From JBIKWM01 sp044356305 (GTDB taxonomy: Bacteria > Bacteroidota > Bacteroidia > UBA10329), in assembly GCA_044356305.1 (NCBI GenBank), contig JBIKWM010000037.1:1-31290 (forward strand): a DNA stretch of 31,290 nt, written 5' to 3'. Shown here piece after piece: positions 7,149 through 13,579 of the stretch. Position numbers and translations under genes: made by a program. The notes under the pieces are model-generated. The model was not told where the DNA came from. It worked only from the letters and a program-made list of their open reading frames with translations, and searched no databases. Every line of letters starts with the position of its first letter. Position 1 is the stretch's first letter.

Positions 7149-8534
7149 ATGCCTACCCCGCCCCTCCGCTTCGTGGCCCTGGTGTGCCTGCTGGCAGCGG
7201 CCATGGCCAATCCGTTTGCTGCCGCCCGGGTCCTCAGTGCCGATGGCCACCTTACCTCGCTCGCGGCCCTTGTGCCGCTATGCGCCCTGCCTGCCCTGCT
7301 GTGTGCCGGGGCCGTGGCGCTTTGGAGCGGCAGGCTGGGGCGGTGGGCCGGCCCGTTGCTGGCACTGTCCACCACCGTGCTGATGCTGGCCGGCACCGTG
7401 GCCGCTGACCGCGCCTATGGCCGCTGGTGCATGCCGCCCTCCGCCTCGCTGCTCTTCCCTCCATTCAGCACGGCCGTGCACAGCACCGATGAGTTCAGTC
7501 TGCACGTGCGCATCAACAACCTCGGGTTCCGCGGCCCTGACATCGACCCCAAGAAGAAAACCAAACGCGTGCTGGTGGTGGGCGACAGCTTCACCTTTGG
7601 CTGGGGCGTGCCCGATGCCGACACATGGGTGCAGATGCTCGACTCGGCCCAGACCGAGGTGGAGGTGCTCAACCTGGGCCGGGGCGGTGCCCACCCGGGC
7701 GACCACGTGCAACTGCTGCGCAAAGCCCTGCCGCTGCTGCGACCCGACCTGGTGGTGGTGGGCATACTGCAGGCCAACGACCTGAACCAGCTTATGCGCA
7801 TGGTGGCCTACGAGGACGAGGGCAGGCCCGAGCTGCCCATGCCCCGCTACACCGGTGAGGATTTGGGCCAAAGGGTGCAGCGCTACCTCTTTAACCTCTA
7901 CCCGAACCTGCTCACGAGGTTCCGCCTGCCGGTCGATCTGCACGACCGCTGGCAGTACGAGGCCGACAACTTCGGCATCTTCCTCACCGACAGCATCAGT
8001 CGGGCGCGGTACAATACCCTCCCCGACCCGGTGCGCAAGGTGTTTCACGCAGGCAGGCTCAACCCATCGCTGGTGTTCGATGCAGTGCATTACCCCACCC
8101 TCTACCTCGATGCCACCGACACGGCCTCTGTGCTGTACAGAAAGGGCGTGCTACGCCTGCACGACCACCTGGCCGAGATGCGCGACCTGTGCCAGCGGGC
8201 AGGGTCGCAGCTGGTGGTGCTCAGCCTGCCCAACCGCCCGTTCATCTGTGCGGGGGCCGGGGCCTACATGCAGCAGGTGGGGCAGGGCACCGGTGGCAGG
8301 CCCCTGCCTCTGCCGCTGGGCGATGAGGCCTGCCTCCGGGCCTGTGGCCAACTGGGTCTGCGGTGCATCACTTTTACCGACAGGATGCGGCCCCATTGCC
8401 CCGACAACGAGCTGTTCTTCGCCCTCGATGGGCATTGGAACGTGGCGGGCAACCGTACCTTCGGCCGCCTTGTCATAAACACCCTGCCGCACACGCCCGA
8501 ATGGAGAGCCTTGCTGACATCATCGCATTTCTGA
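7149..8534 (+). CDS. Membrane-anchored SGNH/GDSL hydrolase
   Basis: 461 residues from the ATG at 7149, 4 bp after the previous stop. The N-terminus has about three hydrophobic segments (residues 6-25, 36-58, 68-88), placing the rest outside the inner membrane. The SGNH block I is VLVVGDSFTFGWGV with the likely nucleophile Ser 147; the Asn block is near ILQANDLNQL; the last block is DGHWNVAGN with Asp 427 and His 429 completing a Ser-Asp-His set. Members remove or transfer acyl groups on glycans and lipids. The end overlaps the DUF5989 gene by 34 bp. SGNH proteins of this shape often sit with DUF5989 and SxtJ proteins in glycan clusters, but no SxtJ is seen here. Confidence 0.85.
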   Translation: MPTPPLRFVALVCLLAAAMANPFAAARVLSADGHLTSLAALVPLCALPALLCAGAVALWSGRLGRWAGPLLALSTTVLMLAGTVAADRAYGRWCMPPSASLLFPPFSTAVHSTDEFSLHVRINNLGFRGPDIDPKKKTKRVLVVGDSFTFGWGVPDADTWVQMLDSAQTEVEVLNLGRGGAHPGDHVQLLRKALPLLRPDLVVVGILQANDLNQLMRMVAYEDEGRPELPMPRYTGEDLGQRVQRYLFNLYPNLLTRFRLPVDLHDRWQYEADNFGIFLTDSISRARYNTLPDPVRKVFHAGRLNPSLVFDAVHYPTLYLDATDTASVLYRKGVLRLHDHLAEMRDLCQRAGSQLVVLSLPNRPFICAGAGAYMQQVGQGTGGRPLPLPLGDEACLRACGQLGLRCITFTDRMRPHCPDNELFFALDGHWNVAGNRTFGRLVINTLPHTPEWRALLTSSHF

Positions 8535-8650
8535 GGCAGAGCAAGAAGTGGTGGCTGGCGCCCATTGTGGTGTTTCTGCTGCTGCTCGGGCTCATCATCA
8601 CGGTGGTGAGCGGCACGGCCATCGCCCCTTTTGTGTACACGCTCTTCTGA
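8501..8650 (+). CDS. DUF5989 family membrane micro-protein
   Basis: 49 residues from the ATG at 8501. It has the DUF5989 layout: a short amphipathic start (MESLADIIAFLRQSKKWW), one transmembrane helix (IVVFLLLLGLIITVV) and a conserved tail SGTAIAPFVYTLF. The role of the family is unknown; it is regularly found beside SxtJ, carbamoyltransferase or SGNH hydrolase genes, so a partner role in surface-molecule modification is a fair guess. The start lies inside the end of the SGNH gene in another frame, which suggests translational coupling. The ORF opens further upstream in the same frame, but that part is a shadow of the SGNH gene. Confidence 0.85.
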   Translation: MESLADIIAFLRQSKKWWLAPIVVFLLLLGLIITVVSGTAIAPFVYTLF

Positions 8651-8673
8651 TGGCGGTGTGATCAATAGGTCCG

Positions 8674-8681
8674 CATCTTTG
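8674..8681 (+). promoter_or_regulatory. Bacteroidota -7 box (CATCTTTG)
   Basis: CATCTTTG, the same one-off variant seen at 4737, lies 30 bases before the pirin ATG at 8712 in the short gap after DUF5989. Confidence 0.45.
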
Positions 8682-8711
8682 TTGTGACACCGATCCAAAC
8701 GATGAAGCACC

Positions 8712-9836
8712 ATGGCAGATGAGAATCCGCGCAGAGAGATGCTCCGCAAACTGGCCCTCGGGCTGGGCGCAGCGGTCACCGCACCACACTTGTTGAGAGC
8801 CGAAAACGCAATGGACCAGGACCCTATCATCAGGCAGCGTGCACTGGGTTTCCAGTGGGAGACGCTCGACCCCTTCCTCTTCTGCGCCCACCACGATGAC
8901 CATTTCCCCAAGGGCAATGGCACCCTGGGCCCCGACCCCGCGCTGCTCAAGGGCCGCGACATAGGTCAGGATTTTCTGCTGCGCGATGGATGGAGGATGT
9001 ACCACGGGCAGAACGTGCCTGGTTTCCCCTACCACCCGCACCGCGGATTTGAGACCATCACCGTGGTGCGCAACGGGATGGTCGACCATGCCGACAGCAT
9101 GGGGGCGGCAGGCCGCTACGGCAATGGCGATGTGCAGTGGATGACGGCCGGGCGCGGGGTGAACCACAGCGAGATGTTCCCGCTGCTGCGCACCGATGCC
9201 GACAATCCGATGGAGCTGTTCCAGATCTGGCTCAACCTGCCCGCACGCAACAAGATGGTGAAACCCCACTTCAAGATGCTGTGGGCCGATCAGATACCAC
9301 AATTGCGCGAGCAGGACACGGCCGGGCGGCTCACCGAGGTGGAGGTGATGGCTGGGGCCCTCAGGGGCAAGGTGCCGCCCACCCCGCCCCCCGACTCGTG
9401 GGCGTCCGACCCTGCGGGGCACGTGGCCGTGTGGAACATTCGCATGGAGGCCGGGGCCCAATGGGAGCTGCCTGCCGCTGCACCGGGCCTCAACCGTAGC
9501 CTATACTTCTACCTGGGTACCGGCCTACAGGTGCATGGACGCACAATAGCCGACTATCATGCGGCCGATGTGCGGTCTGAGATGGCCCTGACGCTACAGG
9601 CCGGACCCACGGAATGCCGCATACTGGTGCTGCAGGGCCGACCCATTGGCGAGCCCGTGGTGCAGCACGGCCCCTTTGTTATGAACACCCGCGAGGAGAT
9701 ACGCCAGACCTTCGAGGAGTATCAGCGCACACAGTTCGGGGGCTGGCCTTGGCCGCGCAAAGACATGGTGCACGGCCCCGCACGCGGCCGTTTCGCGCGC
9801 CATGCCGATGGGCAAGAGGAGGACAGGAAGGGGTGA
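8712..9836 (+). CDS. Pirin family protein with Tat-like N-terminus
   Basis: 374 residues; the bicupin pirin core begins about residue 40. Metal ligands of the first cupin are all present: His 108 and His 110 in YHPHRGFET, and His 152 and Glu 154 in GRGVNHSEMF. A QIWLNLP segment near residue 170 is also typical. Bacterial pirins are redox or metal-dependent cupins, some with quercetinase activity; the exact reaction cannot be told. The oddity is the N-terminus: NPRREMLRKLALGLGAAVTAP has twin arginines before a mild hydrophobic stretch, as in Tat signal peptides, while most pirins are cytoplasmic. If real, the folded metal-loaded protein would be exported. It has its own promoter-like box. Confidence 0.93.
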   Translation: MADENPRREMLRKLALGLGAAVTAPHLLRAENAMDQDPIIRQRALGFQWETLDPFLFCAHHDDHFPKGNGTLGPDPALLKGRDIGQDFLLRDGWRMYHGQNVPGFPYHPHRGFETITVVRNGMVDHADSMGAAGRYGNGDVQWMTAGRGVNHSEMFPLLRTDADNPMELFQIWLNLPARNKMVKPHFKMLWADQIPQLREQDTAGRLTEVEVMAGALRGKVPPTPPPDSWASDPAGHVAVWNIRMEAGAQWELPAAAPGLNRSLYFYLGTGLQVHGRTIADYHAADVRSEMALTLQAGPTECRILVLQGRPIGEPVVQHGPFVMNTREEIRQTFEEYQRTQFGGWPWPRKDMVHGPARGRFARHADGQEEDRKG

Positions 9837-9867
9837 TTCCCCGATTTCTCACGATTCTTGATTCTGA

Positions 9868-9875
9868 TACCTTTA
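9868..9875 (+). promoter_or_regulatory. Bacteroidota -7 box (TACCTTTA)
   Basis: TACCTTTA ends 6 bases before the deacetylase ATG at 9882. This supports that start over the upstream in-frame ATG at 9858 and predicts a leaderless or nearly leaderless mRNA. Confidence 0.5.
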
Positions 9876-9881
9876 CCCGCC

Positions 9882-10733
9882 ATGATCGCATTCAGTGTCG
9901 ACCTCGAGGACTGGTACCACGGCATAGAGCTGCCATTCGCTGACTGGAAGGGCAAGGAGCGCAGGCTGGAGCACGGCATGGACCGTGTGATGGAGCTGCT
10001 GGACCGGCACAGCACCAAGGCCACCTTTTTCACTTTGGGATGGATAGGGGAGCAGTACCCGCACCTGATCCGCCAACTGTGCGATGCGGGGCACGAGATG
10101 GCCTCGCACGGATTCAGCCACGAGAAGGTGTACGACCTCAGTCCCGAGGCCTTCAGGCAGGAGGTGAGGCGGACAAAGGCCATTTTGGAGGATGCGGGCG
10201 GAAGCGCGGTCACTGCGTTCCGGGCACCCTTCTTCAGCATCACCGAGCGGTCGCTCTGGGCGCTCTCCATCCTGAGCGAGGAAGGCTATAAGGTCGATTG
10301 TTCCATCTCGCCTGTCAAGACCTGGCGCTACGGCATCGCCAGCACCCCCGATTCCATTTTCCGCATCCCCGAGGCCGATATCATCGAGTTCCCCGTGAGT
10401 ACGTTCAGATTGTTGGGTAAACGGCTGGGCATAGGTGGCGCATACTTCAGGCTGTTCCCCTACTTCCTTACCAAGAGCGGGCTGAGACAGCGCGAGGCCG
10501 AGGGCCTGCCTCAGATGTTCTACATCCATCCATGGGAGTACGATCCCGAACACCCGGTGGTGCCCATGGAGCGCAAGGCCAGGTTCACACACTACACGGG
10601 CCTGCGCAACACGGTTCCGTACACCGACCGCATGTTGGGCCAGTTCCGTTTCGGCACCGTCAGCCAGACCATCGAGCACCACCGCACCATCACGCCCATT
10701 ACCGATGTCAGCATACAGGTTCTCGCTGCTTGA
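9882..10733 (+). CDS. Polysaccharide deacetylase (NodB/CE4 domain, XrtA-locus-like)
   Basis: 283 residues from the ATG at 9882. The NodB motifs are in order: SVDLEDWYH near the start (Asp 7 and Asp 10), ATFFTLGW at 47-54, HEMASHGFSH at 71-80 with the metal-binding H-x3-H pair (His 76, His 80), and FRAPFF near 110-116. The tail with QMFYIHPWEYDPEHP resembles the DUF3473-type C-terminus of deacetylases from exosortase/exopolysaccharide loci. The enzyme would remove N-acetyl or O-acetyl groups from a glycan. No signal peptide is visible, so a cytoplasmic or membrane-interface lipid-linked substrate is likely. It overlaps the following acetyltransferase by 29 bp, so the two are probably translated together on one pathway. 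Confidence 0.9.
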   Translation: MIAFSVDLEDWYHGIELPFADWKGKERRLEHGMDRVMELLDRHSTKATFFTLGWIGEQYPHLIRQLCDAGHEMASHGFSHEKVYDLSPEAFRQEVRRTKAILEDAGGSAVTAFRAPFFSITERSLWALSILSEEGYKVDCSISPVKTWRYGIASTPDSIFRIPEADIIEFPVSTFRLLGKRLGIGGAYFRLFPYFLTKSGLRQREAEGLPQMFYIHPWEYDPEHPVVPMERKARFTHYTGLRNTVPYTDRMLGQFRFGTVSQTIEHHRTITPITDVSIQVLAA

Positions 10734-11787
10734 GCCCGGGCAGGAGCCTCAGCTGATGGAGGCCATGCGCGCCATCCTGGTGGAGACGGGCGGGCACAAT
10801 GCCGAGCGCTACGACCGGGCCTATTGGGACTGGCAGTACCGTCAGCTGCCCACCGGCAAGTCACAGGTGTATGTGGCGTGGCACGGGGAACGGATTGTGG
10901 GCTATTACCATATACCTATATATGACTGTGTGATAGACGGGGCGGACAGGCGCATCGGCAACATACAGGATGTGGCCATGCTGGCCGAGCACCGTGGGCA
11001 GGGCACGTTCCGTGACCTCGCTCTATTTGCCAATGCCGGTGCCGATGCAAGCCCCGATGTGGACCTCATCTACACATTCCCCAATGTGCGAAGCATTCAC
11101 ACCTTTCTCAAATACAATGCTTTCCAACGGTTGATAGCCTACCCCACCTTCGTCATGCCGCTCGATGCGGCTGCCATTGCCGGACGTAAAGTGCCCGTGA
11201 TGGGGCACGTGGCCGGGGCAGTGGGAGGTGGGCTATTGAGCCTTTTGAGGTCGAAGCCGAAGTTGAGAGGGTCAGTTTCGGTCAGTGATAATGCGGATGC
11301 TCAGGTGGCAACGGTATTCCATGGGTTTTTGGGCCGATATAGATGCCATCTCAAGAGAGATGTCAATTGGTTGAATTGGCGGTATGCGCACTCGCCACGT
11401 GGCAGGCACTGGTTCATCACGTCTCGAATCAATGACCAAGCGGTGGCCGCGGTCGTGGTCAAAGTCGATGCGATGTTCGGTAGCCCGGCCCTCGTGATCA
11501 TGGACATGGCCCACAGCACCGGTCAGGAGCCTGAACTGCGTGCGTTGCTCGCCCACATCTGCCGGAGGCACAGCGAACTGATAGGCACCTCATGCCATCT
11601 GGCATTCTATGCCGGGCAATCAGAATTGAACAGCGGTCTGCGTTCGCTCGGTTTCATTGAGGTGCCGGCCCGGTTCAACCCACGGCTCCTCAATTTGCTG
11701 GTGCGCGATACGGGCGGTGTGGCCCAGACCTCGTTCGCTGACGCATCCTCATGGACTGTCACCTTAGGCGATTGGGACGTGCTATGA
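10705..11787 (+). CDS. GNAT-type N-acetyltransferase
   Basis: 360 residues from the ATG at 10705. The first half is a GNAT fold: an opening YRFSLLEPGQEPQLMEAM strand-helix, IVGYYHIPIYDCVIDG, and the acetyl-CoA loop in VAMLAEHRGQGTFRDL (Arg-Gly-Gln-Gly at 97-100). FLKYNAFQRL in the middle is the usual late GNAT helix. The second half (about 200-345, GFLGRYRCHLKRDVNWLNW onward, ending SLGFIEVPARF) looks like a second, degenerate GNAT lobe. It likely acetylates an amino sugar or lipid in the same glycan pathway as the deacetylase it overlaps. A later in-frame Met near residue 18 would remove the overlap, but it would also remove the first strand. Confidence 0.8.
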   Translation: MSAYRFSLLEPGQEPQLMEAMRAILVETGGHNAERYDRAYWDWQYRQLPTGKSQVYVAWHGERIVGYYHIPIYDCVIDGADRRIGNIQDVAMLAEHRGQGTFRDLALFANAGADASPDVDLIYTFPNVRSIHTFLKYNAFQRLIAYPTFVMPLDAAAIAGRKVPVMGHVAGAVGGGLLSLLRSKPKLRGSVSVSDNADAQVATVFHGFLGRYRCHLKRDVNWLNWRYAHSPRGRHWFITSRINDQAVAAVVVKVDAMFGSPALVIMDMAHSTGQEPELRALLAHICRRHSELIGTSCHLAFYAGQSELNSGLRSLGFIEVPARFNPRLLNLLVRDTGGVAQTSFADASSWTVTLGDWDVL

Positions 11788-11816
11788 GCCGGTCTGCGGC
11801 CTCCTTTGCCCCGCAC

Positions 11817-11824
11817 TACCTTTG
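11817..11824 (+). promoter_or_regulatory. Bacteroidota -7 box (TACCTTTG)
   Basis: A perfect TAnnTTTG match that ends 4 bases before the ATG at 11829. It decides the start of that gene against the in-frame ATG at 11784, and predicts a leaderless mRNA. Confidence 0.6.
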
Positions 11825-11828
11825 CCCC

Positions 11829-12608
11829 ATGCGGCACCTGACGCTCGTTTTGTTGTTCTCTGTGTGGGCCATGGCTGCCATGGCGCAGCAGGACTCAACG
11901 GGCTATACCGCTCCTGTGGCCCCTGCACCATTGGCCGACCGCTCATTCCACGACTCGCAGATACTGCTCAAACAGGAGTTCACCGGAGGCCTCATCATCC
12001 ATTCGCGCGGGTGGGGCATCAACCTGCGCAGGAGCAAGAACCGCACCTTCAAGCGCAAACGCATATTCGAACTCGATGCCGTGAGCGTTGAGCATCCCAA
12101 AGAGATCAGCATTGTGAGTGCTCAGGATGGCAATGCATCCAGTTTTGTGTATGGCGAGCAGTTTCAGATGGTCACTACCCGTTTCGGGTACGGCCGTCAG
12201 AATGTGATCTTCGGCAAATTTGACCGTGGGGTCGAGATACGGGTGCTCTATCTGGGAGGCTTCTCTCTCGGGTGGGCCAAACCCATCTACCTCGATATCA
12301 TCGACCGTCAGACGGGCACCCTTACCTCAGAGCGGTACGACCCCGCCAAGCATAACCTGTTCAATATCTATGGCGGTGCCAGTCCCATGTTGGGCATCAC
12401 AGAGATGAAGTTCCATCCCGGTCTCTATGTCAAGGGCGGTTTCAGCTTCGAGTATGCCCAGAAGCCGAAGAGCGTGCGCAGCATTGAGGCAGGCATGATT
12501 CTCGATGCGTACCTCACCGAGGTGCAACTGATGGCGAACAATCCGGCCGAGCGGTTCTTCTTCACCTTTTACCTCTCCATGAATTTCGGGTTGAAGTGGT
12601 ACCGATGA
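11829..12608 (+). CDS. Uncharacterised exported, probably outer-membrane beta-barrel protein
   Basis: 259 residues from the ATG at 11829, with a clear Sec signal peptide (hydrophobic core then AMAAMAQQ). The mature protein alternates short hydrophobic/aromatic strands with charged turns (GGLIIHSRGWGINLRR, FEIRVLYLGG-like stretches, PGLYVKGGFSFEYA) and ends in strand-like FYLSMNFGLKWYR, consistent with an outer-membrane barrel. No enzyme motif is seen. A frame-compatible ATG at 11784 overlaps the acetyltransferase stop, but it would put 15 polar residues before the signal peptide. The gene overlaps lipA by 4 bp (ATGA), so the two are co-translated, though no functional link to lipoate is evident. 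Confidence 0.8.
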   Translation: MRHLTLVLLFSVWAMAAMAQQDSTGYTAPVAPAPLADRSFHDSQILLKQEFTGGLIIHSRGWGINLRRSKNRTFKRKRIFELDAVSVEHPKEISIVSAQDGNASSFVYGEQFQMVTTRFGYGRQNVIFGKFDRGVEIRVLYLGGFSLGWAKPIYLDIIDRQTGTLTSERYDPAKHNLFNIYGGASPMLGITEMKFHPGLYVKGGFSFEYAQKPKSVRSIEAGMILDAYLTEVQLMANNPAERFFFTFYLSMNFGLKWYR

Positions 12609-13480
12609 GTCAAGAAGCCACGGCTGAGGCCGCCCCGCGCCACACACCCAAGCCCAAGTGGCTGCGTGTGAAACTGCCCACTGGCAAGGAGTACCAGATG
12701 GTGCGCCAACTGGTTACCGACAACAAGTTGCACACCATCTGCCAGAGTGGCAACTGCCCCAACATGGGCGAGTGCTGGGGCGCAGGCACTGCGACTTTCA
12801 TGATCCTGGGCAATGTGTGCACCCGCAGCTGCGGATTCTGTGCAGTGAGCACCGGGCGGCCCGAAGCAGTCGATATCACCGAGCCGTACAAAGTGGCCGA
12901 CAGCATCCGCATAATGGGGGTGAAACATGCCGTGATAACCAGTGTGGACCGCGATGACCTGCCTGATGGCGGATCGGAGATATGGGCCGCCACCGTGCGT
13001 GCGGTGCGCAAACACAGCCCCGGCACCACTTTAGAGACATTGATTCCCGATTTTTTCGGAAAATGGGACAATCTGCAGCGGATCATCGATGTGCGGCCCG
13101 AGATCGTGTCGCATAACCTCGAGACCGTGCGCAGGCTCACCCGTCAGGTGCGCGTTCAGGCCCGCTACGACCGCAGCCTCGAAGTGCTCAAGCGCCTCAA
13201 GGATGCAGGCCTCAAGACCAAGAGCGGAGTGATGCTGGGCCTTGGCGAGACCGAGACCGAGGTCTTGGAGACCATGGACGACCTGCGCAGCGTTGACGTG
13301 GACATACTCACCCTGGGCCAATACCTGCAGCCCACAAGGGAACATCTGCCCGTGGCGGAGTTCATCACCCCCGAGATTTTTGACCACTACAAAAAAATTG
13401 CACTGGCAAAAAAGTTCAGGTACGTTGAGAGCGGACCCCTTGTCAGGTCTAGCTATCATGCAGAAAAACACCTCGTCTGA
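12605..13480 (+). CDS. lipA: Lipoyl synthase
   Basis: 291 residues. This radical SAM enzyme inserts two sulfurs into protein-bound octanoyl groups to make the lipoyl cofactor of 2-oxoacid dehydrogenases and the glycine cleavage system. The auxiliary cluster motif CQSGNCPNMGEC has Cys 46, 51 and 57; the radical SAM motif CTRSCGFC has Cys 72, 76 and 79; the C-terminal RSSYHA (281-286) supplies the Ser ligand of the auxiliary cluster. TSVDRDDLPDGG and VMLGLGETE are also diagnostic. The length is normal. The ATG at 12605 overlaps the previous stop; a GTG at 12596 in the same frame is less likely. No lipB or ligase is nearby. Confidence 0.97.
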   Translation: MSQEATAEAAPRHTPKPKWLRVKLPTGKEYQMVRQLVTDNKLHTICQSGNCPNMGECWGAGTATFMILGNVCTRSCGFCAVSTGRPEAVDITEPYKVADSIRIMGVKHAVITSVDRDDLPDGGSEIWAATVRAVRKHSPGTTLETLIPDFFGKWDNLQRIIDVRPEIVSHNLETVRRLTRQVRVQARYDRSLEVLKRLKDAGLKTKSGVMLGLGETETEVLETMDDLRSVDVDILTLGQYLQPTREHLPVAEFITPEIFDHYKKIALAKKFRYVESGPLVRSSYHAEKHLV

Positions 13481-13505
13481 CATGTAATTTATGGCTATAA
13501 TTTGG

Positions 13506-13538
13506 TTTGACGGGGCCAAATGAATGATTCTATATTTG
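13506..13538 (+). promoter_or_regulatory. Promoter: TTTG / TATATTTG
   Basis: TATATTTG (13531-13538) is a perfect -7 box; TTTG at 13506-13509 lies 21 bases upstream as the -33 element. It sits after the possible ATG at 13520, so it supports the ATG at 13580 with a leader of about 35 bases. Confidence 0.65.
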
Positions 13539-13579
13539 CCAGCCTTTTCAGAATCGGAGGGGTCCAGACCTACATCAAC

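Noticed and set aside
7278..8090. 270-residue minus-strand ORF over the SGNH hydrolase
   Set aside because: Antisense frame with Gln/His-rich composition; the plus strand has SGNH motifs.
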